A DNA stretch of 64,000 nucleotides, taken from assembly GCA_030761205.1 (NCBI GenBank), contig JAULJL010000017.1:6148001-6212000 (forward strand). Direction: 5' to 3'. Every line of letters begins with the position of its first letter. Within the stretch, counting starts at the first letter, position 1. Below the pieces are notes generated by a model, which searched no databases, was not told the origin of the DNA, and saw only the letters and a list, made by a program, of their open reading frames with translations. Position numbers and translations under genes: made by a program. Of this stretch, positions 1-11,700 are shown piece after piece. Origin of the DNA: Fremontodendron californicum (lineage: Eukaryota > Streptophyta > Magnoliopsida > Malvales > Malvaceae).

Positions 1-24
1 TGGCTAATGTCTCTTGCATTGCAG

Positions 25-3000
25 CTCCTTTTGCTAGCCCCAGTAGCCACGTGGTACCCAGACATCATCATGGTGGTCACCATCGTCATCGTCATGTTAA
101 AACTCGAGCAGCTGCTCCATCACCTTCAGAGCAAGGTAACTTACTATGGGCGTTAAGCAATGTCTAGAGGAGATGGCCTGCACAGGCTTGGTTTTTTTTT
201 TTTGGCCACAAAAAAAAACTTATTGTTTAAACTTTAAACTTAGTTGAGGGTCCTACAAAACTTATTTTTAGTCTTGGGGATAATGGCGTGGTTGAATATG
301 TTCTTGTTACATACTAGAGCATGTTTGAATAATCAATGAGTCAGAGCATGTGTCTACCAAATCACATAGTATTAGTGACTGGTATTTTTTACTTTGTTTA
401 AAATACTTTACATGCCTCTTTCTCTAATAATTCTTTGTGGTTTTGATTATAAAAACTTTGTCAGGCTGCGATCAAATTTGCGTGGACCCACTTACTGCAA
501 CCCCTTTTGGTTCACCTTGTGGTTGTGTGTTCCCTATGAAAGTCAAACTTCTTCTAACTGTAGCTCCTTATGCTGTTTTCCCTGTGATGAATGAACTAGA
601 GATTGAGGTTGCTGCAGGCATATATTTGCAACAAAGTCAAGTGAAAATAATGGGGGCAACTGCTGATACTCAAAATCAGGGGAGAACGTTGGTGGAGATT
701 AACTTGGTTCCACTTGGAGAGAAGTTTGATAATACAACAGCAATACTTACATATGACCGACTATGGCATAAAAGAGTATCTCTAAATTCAACTCTTTTTG
801 GAACATATGAGGTGGTATCCATAAGTTATCCAGGTAGTTATCTCTTTTTTAATAACTTAATGTCATACTATTTGGTTGTTATGTAATGGTTATGAACTTA
901 TGATTTGAAAAACATTTTGTTAGGAATTCCTGCTTCACCACCATATGGTAATTTTTTGGGGAGTGGTCCAACTGGAAGTGCTGGAGATCTCCCAATCACA
1001 GCTAATTTTGTTAACAATAACCAAAAGACGAACATCAGGATCGTTGCCATTATTGTTTTATCTGCTTTTGTGCTCTTATTGGTTTTAGCTGGAGCAATCT
1101 CTGTCCTTGTAAAATGGAGGAAGGTTGGAAGACCATCCAATGCTGTTGGTCCAGCGTTTCCTTCCTCAATAAACAAAAGATCTGGTAGGTTTGCAAGTGA
1201 GTTTTAGGTTTGATATCTACAGTTTGTTACATGGAATTGGAATGTAATGCAATGCTGATAACTGGTTTTCCACTATTGCTGATTAGGCACACAAACAACC
1301 CTCAGCTGTATGTCTCTGTATTTTCAGTTACTGCAACGACTGAATCGTAATGGTTAATCGCTCTTTAAGCTGAGCAATAGCTCAGAAGTTTGGATATCTG
1401 CATATGCCATTATTTTGGTTTCTCTAATCTGCAATGTAAACATAAAAAATGTGTCCATATTGCTAGAACTTGCTTTTTTTTTCTTCCATCCTTTATTGTG
1501 CTTCACTGTAAAATGATCTTGATGAGGCACAGTTTACAAAACCTCAGGTTTTTACTGCATTTTATTATATATTTTGATTGACTTTAATGCAAGGGTCTAA
1601 TCTAGTTATATTTCATTGTTGTCTGTATAAACTATTCTGATGCCTGTGAAGTTGGAATATATGATGATCTGATGTTCCTGTTACTGCAGGCATTGGTTCT
1701 ATCTTGTCAAGCAGTATAGCAAGCTCTACATCAATGTCGCTCATGTCCACCATGGCTACTTGTGCTCTGTCAGTTAAAACATTTACACTTGCGGAGCTTG
1801 AGAAGGCGACGGACAAGTTCAGTTCAAAGAGGATTGTCGGTGAAGGAGGATTTGGACGTGTATATGGTGGTGTTATGGAAGACGGAAGTGAGGTAGCTGT
1901 TAAGTTGCTTACAAGAGATAGTCAGAATAGGGACCGTGAGTTTATTGCAGAAGTGGAGATGCTAAGCCGATTGCACCACCGCAATCTTGTGAAACTTGTT
2001 GGTATATGTATTGAAGGACGCATACGCTGCTTGGTGTATGAACTTGTTCCGAATGGAAGTGTGGAATCACACTTGCATGGTATAATTTCACTTATCAACT
2101 TTGTCCATTTTTTGTCTGTTTTGTTTATTGGACTGAGTGCTTGTTCAATTTAGTAACTTTTATTATGTTAAAAAAGCTACCCATTAACTTATTATCCAGA
2201 AAAAAGAAAGAAAAAGTAAAGGAAAAGGGAAAGGGAAAGGAAAGAAAAGAAAAGGTATTGGTAATTCTATCTATGTTGCCAAGATCACCTAATGTTGCAA
2301 TGCTAATAAGTTTTTTATATGATTCTTCTAGTTTTCACTAAAATGGATTGACCTTTATATAATCTTTGTGTTGGTGGTTTAGGTGTTGAGAAAGGACCTC
2401 TTGATTGGGATGCACGCCTGAAGATTGCCCTTGGAGCAGCTAGAGGATTGGCTTATCTTCATGAGGATTCTAACCCTCGAGTGATTCACCGAGATTTTAA
2501 GGCTAGCAATGTTCTATTAGAAGATGACTTCACCCCAAAGGTCTCAGATTTTGGTTTAGCAAAGGAAGCAACTGAAGGAAGCCAGCACATTTCTACCCGG
2601 GTCATGGGAACTTTCGGGTAATTATCCTTTTATGCAAATAACTAGATAATTATCATATGGTAGCATTAAATTTCCTTGAAAAGTATTACATACTACTACT
2701 TTTCCTCCAAATTTAATGGACACTGAGACTAGCTGAGTAGTTGTATATTGATTAAAAGTTTTTCATGCAAATTTTAGGGTGATGCATAAAAACTCTTGAT
2801 GACATAATGTTAACAATTTCTTATATCTGAAATGCCTTTTAGTCGTCAAATTCTGAAATCTCTTTCAGATATTTAACATTTCTTTATTCTACCAAATAAA
2901 TGTCTTGTCTCAATGTATCCCTTAAATTAAATATCTCCTAAACCCCAATATTGCTATTTCTTTGATCACAACAAAAAATCTTGAAACTTCCATGTCTTCC

Positions 3001-3765
3001 GACTGATTTGCTCTTCAAAATATTATTAAAAGGTGAAGTTTGTGAATTTGCAGGTATGTTGCTCCCGAATATGCTATGACAGGGCACCTACTTGTTAAGA
3101 GTGATGTTTACAGTTTTGGTGTTGTGCTTCTTGAGCTTTTGACTGGAAGAAAACCTGTGGATATGTCCCAACCTGAGGGACAGGAAAATCTAGTAACTTG
3201 GGCACGGCCTCTACTGACCAGTAGAGAAGGTGTAGAACAGTTGGTGGATCCTTCCTTGGCTGGAACATATGACTTTGACGACATGGCTAAGGTGGCATCC
3301 ATTGCTTCCATGTGCGTTCACCCAGAGGTGACTCACAGACCTTTTATGGGTGAAGTTGTGCAGGCTCTGAAGCTGATATACAATGACACAGATGAAACTG
3401 GTGGGGATTGGTGTAGTCAAAAGGAGTCTTCTGCCCCCCAATCTGACTTTAAAGGGGATTTTGCCGCTTCTGATAGCAGTTGGTGGAATGCTGGTGCGGT
3501 CACCCCCCGCCTAATTTATGGGCAGGCCTCCTCTTTTATCACAATGGACTATAGTTCTGGTCCACTTGAAGAGATGGAAAACAGACCGTTTTCAACTTCA
3601 AGTTTGGTTGGAGATGGAACATCTTTACCAATTAGACATGGTAACAGATCAGGTCCCTTGAGAACCGTCCGAAGCAAGCCGAGCTTTTATAGATTAAGAG
3701 GGAGCATGAGTGAGCATGGGGGACTCCTTCCAAGGCGAATTTGGAGCGATGCCCATTGGGTTTGA
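25..3765 (+). CDS. ALE2: ALE2-like receptor-like protein kinase, 3' six exons (5' end outside window)
   Basis: Membrane receptor-like Ser/Thr kinase. In Arabidopsis ALE2 acts with ACR4 in epidermis and cuticle formation. Exons read from splice sites: 25-135, 465-833, 924-1184, 1690-2079, 2383-2617, 3054-3765. They join in frame to 691 residues plus stop; the N-terminus and signal peptide lie upstream of the window. Order seen: a His-rich stretch in the first exon; a Cys-containing extracellular domain (465-833) with the CGCVFPMKV and NELEIEVAAG blocks typical of ALE2; one membrane segment (about 1036-1110); then a kinase domain. The kinase has a Gly-rich loop GEGGFGRV (1839-1862), the VAVK lysine (1902-1904), HRDFKASN (from 2487), DFG (2547-2555) and APEYAMTGH after the last splice junction. 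The C-terminal tail (SSWW, YGQASSFITMDYSSGPLE, RLRGSMSEHGG) is also ALE2-like. No frameshift or internal stop was seen, so the part in view looks functional. Family assignment is firm; strict orthology is inferred. Confidence 0.93.
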
Positions 3766-4916
3766 GCCTTTGAGGTTTCTTTTCCAGCTATTTTTATTTT
3801 TTGAATTGTACAGTTCAAAAGGGCCGGGGCATTTCAGTAGGCGGTCAATTGTAGTGAAGCATTTGGGGATTCTGGAGTTTCCATGAGAGGCAGAGAGACC
3901 CGACCTTGGCTTCTTATTTTTAGAAGTCTTGATTCATTACCATACAAAAATGGAGATGAAAGTTGAATACTTACTGTATTAGTATATATTTCCAAAAGTT
4001 TATTCTTGTGGTGCTATGCTGAATCAAAAGGCGACAGATATTATTTTTGGCTACAAACTTACGGGCTCATATCAGATTGTCATGCAAACAAAAGTTCATG
4101 TATTTATGGTACCAATGCGGTTTTGCAATCCTGTAACTATAACAGATGAGCAAGGCTCTTTTGTAACCCCAAGAGTTTAGGAGTTGTTACGGTTCTTGAA
4201 TTTCCTTCTCCGTATAGTAAGCAGCAATAATTTTAGGCACATGGTGGAAAAGAATAGGCTAATGATTCCGAATTGCGTTTTGGTTTGGCTGAGGCGAGCT
4301 TCTGAGATCTTCGACGATGCCAAAACAAAAGGCTCCAGCTCCACGCATCCACCGTCGAGTTATTGTTTCTTCTTTATTTTCCTAACTGACATGACTAATT
4401 CAAATCCGAGCCAGATACGGGTGAAATAGACTTCCTATCCGATCCAAGAAACCCAAAGGTAAAAGTTTGAAAGCCATTTTTCTAACCCGGGATCGGGAGT
4501 GAGTCCGGTCCAAACCAAATTTAAGCACGAGAGAGAGACCTGAGTCACCTCACTAGACACAAAAATCTTTGGCACCTATCTGGCTATCTCCTCGCCTCGG
4601 TCCTTTTCTCAACGGTCTTAACTTTACACCTAGCCAGCCTCACACGCGCCACTCAACCCGAAGTCTCCAGCTGCAGTGCACAGTGTACACTATACGCCAT
4701 TAAAAAAAAAAAAAAACTTTTTGAGAGAGATAAAAAACGATGCTCTCATCACTCTCACCATTTCCCCAAACCCATTTCTCTCAAATCTCAACCTTGTCTT
4801 CCGCTCGCTCCACTCCCATTTCTCTTTACCTTCATTTTTCCTTTTATATATTCTAATCTTTTCCTCAATAGTCAATGCTTTATTTCTAAAGATATAAAAA
4901 AAGTTTCAGGGCCCAA
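3766..4916. other. ALE2-like 3' UTR and intergenic spacer
   Basis: After the ALE2 stop the sequence is plain 3' UTR-like, T/A-rich DNA to roughly 4.1 kb. From about 4.43 kb it becomes CT-rich with a poly-A run at 4700-4714, ending at the former start codon of the sugar-kinase pseudogene. The short ORFs at 4184-4429 and 4676-4897 have no recognisable protein features and I do not treat them as genes. The stretch before 4917 is probably the old promoter and 5' UTR of the pseudogene; I see no specific element in it. Confidence 0.5.
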
Positions 4917-7176
4917 ATGTCATCCGAATCGCTTCCACCTCTTCCCGAACACCGCAACATAACCAACAGCTAGGCTGTGGACCGATGTCAGTGGATTTCT
5001 TGGCCACTGTGGCTTCTTATCCTAACCCGGTAGACAAAATCAGAAGCACTAGCTTAAAAGGTTCTTTTTTTTTTTTTTCTTCTAAAGTCCAGCCACTTCC
5101 TAGTTTCATTTACTTAATCTACTGATAATTGACTTTTGCTTCTTTTTTCTTTTTTCATTTGTACTGTTTCGATGAATTTTAAGTGAGTAATGCAGTTCAT
5201 ATTTGATCAATGTTTCAAATTTGCCCATTTTGTTTTCAATTTCTTTGTAGAACTCCTAGTAGGCATTGACTATCATTCATTGATTTATTTTGGCATTTGT
5301 TTTCTCAGGTTCAAGGAGGCGGGAATGCTGGAAATGCCTTAACTTGTGCTGCTCGTTTGGGATTGGGATTGAATCCATTGTTAATTTCTACTTATCTTTT
5401 TACTTCCTTTCTTTCTCTATTTACTTCTACTCCATTGTAAAACTCAACTATTGACTGAAATAACAATTTTATTGCATTATTATCTAAATCATTAGGTTGC
5501 CAGTGATGCTCAAGGGTAGAGTATATTGGAGGAGCTTGAAGCTGATGGAGTCAACACTTCTTTATTGTAAGCCTTTGATATAATTTATGGTTCACATTTT
5601 TGGGAAAGATCTTTAGCCTACTATTCCATTGTTTTTATCTTGATTGGTATAGAAAGTTAATTTACCTCGAAGATTTTATGATAAAAAAATTGGGTGGAGC
5701 ATAATAAAGTGTTGCTTATGTTTAAAAAAAAAATGTAATCAGGATGTTGGCTGACTGGTACTGTTCAGCCAAAATGCATATTATGATTAAGAAATTTCCA
5801 TGGTTTGAATTGAATCCTCATGTACCCTATAATAAAATCAGGAAAACTCGCACCTGTGTTCATACCCCTGGTTATCCACCCTTGATACCGGAGGAGCTTT
5901 CTCAGTCAAGTTTATTATCTGCATTGGATGGAGAACATATGGTCTATTTTGATGGAAGACTGCATGATACTGCTTTAATTGTTGCAAAAGAGGTAAATTT
6001 TCTTTTCTTGTTCTGCTTATAGTATCAAGGTAGATGAAACTAAGAGCTATTGTATGGTTGGCACTGTGAACTGATTTAACAATGTATCTTCAGTATCCTA
6101 AATTTTTAACTTATCATTTGTAACAGTTATCAACTTGGTTCCTTCGTTGAAAAACTACAAAGTGTGAAGAGTTTGTTTTGTTAACTGTTAGGCTGCTCAG
6201 GCTTGTGAGCAACTCTTGTTCTGATTGAAAGCCTCTAATCGGACCAAGTCCATCGGATTTTCCTTATTTTATGTTCTGTGATTAGCTTTAGCTTCAACTT
6301 ACGGCATATTTGATGTTTGCGGTTTGCCATTGTAATTGCTAAAATGTTAAGTCCTTCCTCTACATTCTTCATCAAGATTAATATCAACCAATAGCAAGTC
6401 CATAGCATTTGTTTGGATATTTCCAGTACTGGCAGGCAGCACACCTGAATATACCAATATTAGTCGATGCGGAAAGGAAAAGGGAAGGTTTAGATGGTCT
6501 TCTGATTTGCTAGTTATGCTATATGCTCAGCAAAGTTTCCACAGGTAAGTTGATCTTATTTCATGGATCACTACTATATGTTTCTTTTACATAGAATGTT
6601 CTATCTCTTGAGCATCTTTCTCACACCACCTTTTTTTTTTTCTTCAAATTCTTTCTGAGAACGAAATTGTGATGGCTCGTGAGTTTTCTCATAAAACAAT
6701 TTTTGCAAAATGTAGGCAGTTTGTATTGAAACTGGCGGTGTAACTTTTAGCCATTGACCATGCTGCTTCTGCTTAAAATGTCCATGCATTTATTGGAGCA
6801 GTAGTTTACGGCATTCAATATAATTTGTCTCCATCTTTTGTTTTAAGATTCGTCATTGATTGGCAAATATATTTATGTTCAATATTCCTGAAGGTTGTTA
6901 CAAATAGGCTGGAAAGACTTTCGTATTAATCTTGAGTCGCTCATATTTGTCTCGATAGTAACAATCCATTGTTCTAAAGTGTCTAGCTAGCAATAAACCT
7001 GGAAGAGACATCAGATTGTCTCATTTTCTTATAGTCTGGGAGCAAGTTACTGATTTTAGCTTTTAAGGGGGGTGACCATGTGATTGCTACGAGAATTTTT
7101 TTCTGACCTAAGTTGATGCTCATTGCAGGCTGCATTTCCACGCCGTACAGATCCACGCTTGTCGAGCTTTTTATAA
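4917..7176 (+). pseudogene. Decayed pfkB-type carbohydrate kinase (ribokinase-like) gene
   Basis: Remains of an unprocessed plant pfkB-family sugar kinase (At1g19600-like). The ATG at 4917 opens MSSESLPPLPEHRN, then an in-frame TAG at 4971-4973 and a frame change lead into SVDFLATVASYPNP. Exon 2 starts at 5309 (VQGGGNAGNALTCAARLGL), with a 6-bp internal repeat and no good donor. Exon 3 starts at 5496 and has TAG (5517-5519) where a basic residue is expected, followed by SILEELEADGV. A further exon around 5742-5990 carries KTRTCVHTPGYPP and YFDGRLHDTALIVAKE, but its first third is unrelated to the family. An exon near 6446-6544 (ILVDAERKREGLDGLL) breaks by frameshift. The last exon 7129-7176 reads RTDPRLSSFL-stop. 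The exons that should carry the catalytic DTTGAGDAF region were not found. Introns are kept, so this is a decayed gene duplicate rather than a retrocopy. No functional enzyme is expected. Confidence 0.85.
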
Positions 7177-8139
7177 CAAGTTTCAACATGGTGCCTTCGT
7201 TATAGGCGAAGCAAAAGGAAACTTTGCCCTACAACCAGAGTATTTTACTTTGCCTGAACAAATTCTGTGAGCTTTACTTTCATCACATCATACCATACCA
7301 TGGACCCTTAGTACAAGAAATACATCCTTTTATAGAGCAAAGGATGATAAAAAAGCAAAAGATTCTTTGACAACATTATCCTTTTGGCTCAAAAACTTGG
7401 TCTTCTGCTGCTTTTAAGCTCCAAAATATTAGTAGTAATTGATCACTTTTTTAATTGCAATTTGAAGTGCGAATTATCTCCCTTCATCAACCATCCATAA
7501 TACTCTTATCATGTCGTACAAATCAGCAACGAGAAAGGTCACAAGATATAGCAAAGAGAGATACTATGAAACTGAATTAAGTTTTATTAGCAAATGTCAA
7601 TAGAAAGAGCATAAACAATAAATAATAAATGCTGTTGGCTTTAACATTTGCAGGGAAGAGAATGGCAAAGGTTTGAATGTCGCTGTCAGTTATGCTTTGG
7701 TAATAAAGGAAGCGATGGAATCCAAATTTATTGACTCCAAAACTTCACAAGAGAATCAATGGAGTCTTTGTTTCTTTTGGTACTACTGGTATTTATGAAC
7801 TTTTTATGTATATACGAGATTAAAAAATTGTCATACGTTTTTTAAATATATCTTAAGAGATAAGTCACTCTGTTAATTTCGATTTTGAGTAGATGAAATA
7901 ATTTCTCAACAATGAAAGGTGGATAAAAGCATTAGTTGAACATCAGGGATGAAACTTGAGGCTTAAACATGCTTCTTAAATAGCTAGACACAATAACTTT
8001 GCAATAAAACACATGCTTAACTTTAGAAAAAAAGAAGTCGTCAAAAGACATATCCTAAAACCCAAGACCTTAAACTATGTTCCAAATATTCATCCCCACT
8101 AACAACCATATCCTCCATATGCATTTCTTCCTAACAATC
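7177..8139. other. Intergenic spacer between pseudogene and MCTP 3' end
   Basis: No convincing gene. A splice-acceptor-like tgcag near 7652 precedes a short open stretch (about 7657-7740) that I cannot assign to any family; it could be a stray exon remnant. The right-hand few hundred bases are probably the 3' UTR of the MCTP gene, which is transcribed from the opposite strand. Confidence 0.4.
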
Positions 8140-11100
8140 TTACAGCAAACTATCAGCTTTTGTAGGCAACCTCCTGAAGAAACTCAATGCCCGAGAAGGC
8201 AACTTGCTCCGGAACCTTGGGGGCCTCAAGGCATACAACCCCCACAAAGCTACTACCACCCTGAGCGGCACAGCATAAAACCCAACAGCAGCAAACAAGC
8301 AAAATATCACAAACAAGAATGTGGCCCTTGGATCTCTCCAACTCAGCAATGCTTGAAGCCTTTCACCTTGTGTTGCCATATCTCCAACCACAGTTTGAAT
8401 CCTTCCAGCCACACTCCTTAGCCGATCATACCTCATTTTAACAACATCTGCACTTCGACTTGTCGGGAACGAATCAAATTCCTCGTCCAATTCATCTGGA
8501 TAAACACTCTCAGCATGGGACAGCCGGGTGTCCATGTGGGGTGGATGTCGAGGTCGGAACCTGTATCGCCACAGCCCCATCGTCGCCATGTAGAGCAGGA
8601 TCGCAGGGATTATGAGCTCAGGTAGTGCAACTAATAAGAGAAAGGTTGCAACAAACAAGGATGAGTACACTGGCTTGGTCCAATTTTGCATAGACTCAAC
8701 CCAACGGCTCATGGCAACAACACCAGAGATCACACTCATTAGTCTGAAAAAGTTAGCTTTGCTTCTTCTCATGCTCCACATATGGGAGTCATGATCAAGC
8801 ATGTACTCGACAACCTCTCGCCCCAACGGTGGCTCCGCCCTGCTAAGTCGGGATGCCACCACGTTCATGGCTTGGTACCTTAGGCTCTCCAATTGGTTCA
8901 CACTCAAAGGTTGTATATAATGCATCTTTGGTAGCAACGGCAAGGTGTACATATGCAACATGTTTCCCATGTTAGCGCATGAAAACCGCACGGCCAAATG
9001 AAGCTCACCCATTTTCTTGACACCAGACGTATGCAGCATAAGGAGTGGATACGAATGAGTATAAACTCGATCAGATTCAAGCGTCGATAGCCTGATTCGA
9101 ACCTTCCCAATCCGAGAGTCACGAGCAGCACCATTAGTAATGATGTTTTTATCAGTACGGCAATTGTCAAACACACCAATGGTGATAACTGTGCAAGGAT
9201 CGAAAACCTCCCAAGTGTATTGCTCATTCCATTTCGGGGACAAGCTATCGACCACGGTTCGAGTTCTCACCCATTTCTGTCCATACTTGGCAACACAATA
9301 AGCATCGGTGGTGCCTCCTTTGCCTTCCTTGATTTTCACTGGCATAAGCCCTGTTGCACCCAAGATTCCCATTTCGAGTACACCAATGTGAGGCTTCCAC
9401 AGCTGTTTTGCTGTTGGCTTGACATCGCTGCTATACATTGTGGCTTCATCAAGAACATGGTAACCCCCATCGAGTGAAACGCGAAGATGGATTCTAGAAC
9501 CAAATCTTGTCACGAGCTTATTAGCCTCAGCAGAGTTGCCAAAATGGTTATCAAGATTAAACCACCTAGAAACCACTTGTTTTTCATCAGTTCTTCTTTC
9601 AATTGCAGTCACAGGGAGCAATACTCTGCCCACAACTTCGTCTCTTCCAGGACCAACACGATCCTCAACAGAAACCAACAAATAATCCTCAAATGGCTCT
9701 GCAACTACAAACAGAAAATCTTCATTCCAAAATGGATTTGATAAGCTTCTGTTGGGACTAGCTGCTGAAATTCTGGTCCTTGAGACTTGATTCCCCACCT
9801 GGACTTTTGCTGAGAGCTCAGGGTACCTCAACGAAGTTGACCCTTTTTCACCCAAAACATCTTGTGCTTCAATAACTGATACTCTCAAATACCAAAGTTT
9901 TGGTGATAAATAAGCTTTCGACTTAATAGAGCAAAGCCCATCAAAATGCACATTTGCTGCCTTTGAGTGCCAAGCCTCAGCAAAGGCCTCATCTGCCTGA
10001 GTCCCAAACCAAATGGAAAGCATGACTTCCCCTTTGGACTTGTCTCCTTTCTTATCTTCCATTCTGTACCATTGTGGAGCCAATTGACTATCTGGAGGAA
10101 CCCTCCTGGGAACTTCATTTAAATCAAACCAAACTCGGCCCAAGAAATCATCTTTGTTACCTTCCTTAACAACAATCTCCACCATTGATGACTGTATACA
10201 ATCTTTAGAAAAGGCAAAAACTTGGTCCCAATCTACATGGTTTGAACTGACCCTCTTGGTAACACCTCTATAGTTCCCTAGCTTGACTTCACCCACAATC
10301 TCACCACCACCACCACCAAAAAACGAAATATCTCTAGCTTTCACTACTCTAACGTAAAGATACTGCATTTGCTCAACAAGATCATATGTTGAACTAGTTT
10401 TGTCCTTGTTCAAAGGACCACCACCAAGATGAGGACTTGTCTCCTTTAGTGAAAACTCATTAGACCCATTTGAGAAAAGACTCACCCCACCACCCCCAAC
10501 ACCAGCACCACCACCGGTGAAGCCACCGGAGGCGATAGGGACGGCGGGACCAGGACCAGTAGTTATTACAACAGGCTTTAACTCACCTGGGTTTGGCTCT
10601 ACAGGTTTTGCATGGTTTTGACTCTGCAGTGTTGGCTTGTTCTCTTGAACCAGCTGTTGTTGTTGCACCACCAAGGCAGGGTTTTGTTGTTGCATTTTCT
10701 TCTTCTTTGAAAACCTCGAGGAGGAAATTGAAGCAGAAGCAGAACTAGAAACCATCATCCCATTATTATCAAACTCCACTTCTTTAACTTCCTCTCTCGT
10801 TGACACGTAAAGCTTTAAGGTTATCTCTCCTCTTATATGAGAAAACAAGCTTCTTTTATCAAGAGTGTACATTTGAGGAGCTTCTTCACCTTCTTTAGCA
10901 ATACTTGAACCAGAAACCCTCACTTTCCCAAGAAAGTTCCTGCTGTTACTCGACCTCCTTTCATTAAAAACATTAACTTCAATAGCCCTGTAAGGAAGAT
11001 CAGCAACATCTTTGATATGAAACACGAGCTTCTCATTCCAAATGGGATTCAAATCTTTTCTTTTAACTTGAGTCCGATGCCTTTGGTTCTCAAACTCCAC

Positions 11101-11208
11101 TTCCACAAACGGTGAAGATGAACCTTCCCCATCTTTGGGCATCAAGTTATGAGCTGCTACCACCTCCACCACCAGCTTTTCTTTGCCGGTAGTTACTAGA
11201 CCATTCAT
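8140..11208 (-). CDS. MCTP: Multiple C2 domain and transmembrane region protein (MCTP, QUIRKY-like layout)
   Basis: Intact single-exon gene, 1022 residues. The reading frame stays open upstream to 11250, but that codon is TTG. The first ATG is at 11206-11208 and gives MNGLVTTGKEKLVVEVV, placing the first C2 domain at the extreme N-terminus as in QUIRKY-type MCTPs. Approximate layout: C2A 11-115; a low-complexity linker 130-275 with Lys/Gln-rich and Gly-rich tracts; C2B 282-400; C2C 436-565; C2D 608-735 (TDAYCVAKYG, WNEQYTWEVFDPCT, with acidic Ca-site residues kept); then the plant phosphoribosyltransferase C-terminal-like membrane domain with hydrophobic segments about 850-880 and 963-995, ending in FFRRLP. 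Known MCTPs sit at ER-plasma membrane contacts, notably plasmodesmata, and affect cell-to-cell movement or signalling. Being intronless is common in this family. Which MCTP subtype this is cannot be decided here. Confidence 0.95.
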   Translation of the reverse strand: MNGLVTTGKEKLVVEVVAAHNLMPKDGEGSSSPFVEVEFENQRHRTQVKRKDLNPIWNEKLVFHIKDVADLPYRAIEVNVFNERRSSNSRNFLGKVRVSGSSIAKEGEEAPQMYTLDKRSLFSHIRGEITLKLYVSTREEVKEVEFDNNGMMVSSSASASISSSRFSKKKKMQQQNPALVVQQQQLVQENKPTLQSQNHAKPVEPNPGELKPVVITTGPGPAVPIASGGFTGGGAGVGGGGVSLFSNGSNEFSLKETSPHLGGGPLNKDKTSSTYDLVEQMQYLYVRVVKARDISFFGGGGGEIVGEVKLGNYRGVTKRVSSNHVDWDQVFAFSKDCIQSSMVEIVVKEGNKDDFLGRVWFDLNEVPRRVPPDSQLAPQWYRMEDKKGDKSKGEVMLSIWFGTQADEAFAEAWHSKAANVHFDGLCSIKSKAYLSPKLWYLRVSVIEAQDVLGEKGSTSLRYPELSAKVQVGNQVSRTRISAASPNRSLSNPFWNEDFLFVVAEPFEDYLLVSVEDRVGPGRDEVVGRVLLPVTAIERRTDEKQVVSRWFNLDNHFGNSAEANKLVTRFGSRIHLRVSLDGGYHVLDEATMYSSDVKPTAKQLWKPHIGVLEMGILGATGLMPVKIKEGKGGTTDAYCVAKYGQKWVRTRTVVDSLSPKWNEQYTWEVFDPCTVITIGVFDNCRTDKNIITNGAARDSRIGKVRIRLSTLESDRVYTHSYPLLMLHTSGVKKMGELHLAVRFSCANMGNMLHMYTLPLLPKMHYIQPLSVNQLESLRYQAMNVVASRLSRAEPPLGREVVEYMLDHDSHMWSMRRSKANFFRLMSVISGVVAMSRWVESMQNWTKPVYSSLFVATFLLLVALPELIIPAILLYMATMGLWRYRFRPRHPPHMDTRLSHAESVYPDELDEEFDSFPTSRSADVVKMRYDRLRSVAGRIQTVVGDMATQGERLQALLSWRDPRATFLFVIFCLFAAVGFYAVPLRVVVALWGLYALRPPRFRSKLPSRALSFFRRLPTKADSLL

Positions 11209-11700
11209 GGCTAGCTTAGCCGTGTTTCCTTGAACAAGAACCAGACACAAAAGAGAAGAGAAAATGAAAGGAAAAAAAAAAAAGAACCCAGAAAGGAGAA
11301 GATAATGAAGAGACAGGGAAATGACAATGGAGACAAACAGGGGGGGGAGTGGCTAAAGGGGAAGCTTGAAAGAGAGAGGCCCGCAGAGCTTAGCAGTAGA
11401 CACTAGACGGTAGCAGAAGGGCGTGCAACAGAGCAAAGTTATATTCTTTGCAGAGAGAGACAATAGAGAGATAGGTGAGAAGGCAAAGTAAGTAAGTAAG
11501 AAAGAAGCAGTGAGTTACTGTCCTTACTGACAACTGTTCATTCCAATGTCCACGTTGAGTATGAGCGCGTGAGAATCCAACTCGACCAATCATATGGCAA
11601 GAAATGGTTGTGCCAGAGTGGGATATGGTGGTCGGGACCCAAACATTTTCACAATATTCTACCATGTAGTAATGTAATTAACGTTAACGTATTAATTAAT
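11209..11700 (-). promoter_or_regulatory. 5' UTR and proximal promoter of the MCTP gene
   Basis: Upstream of the MCTP ATG on the minus strand lies a pyrimidine-rich leader (read on the plus strand as AG-rich, with a G run at 11341-11347 and GAGA-type tracts to about 11470). CT-rich leaders of this kind are usual in plant genes. No TATA box or transcription start can be fixed. The 91-codon frame at 11390-11665 is chance. Confidence 0.4.

Noticed and set aside
1..11208. ALE2-like kinase and MCTP as a functional gene cluster
   Set aside because: Some MCTPs (QUIRKY) work with receptor kinases, but with a different receptor type, and a pseudogene separates the two genes. Adjacency alone is no evidence.
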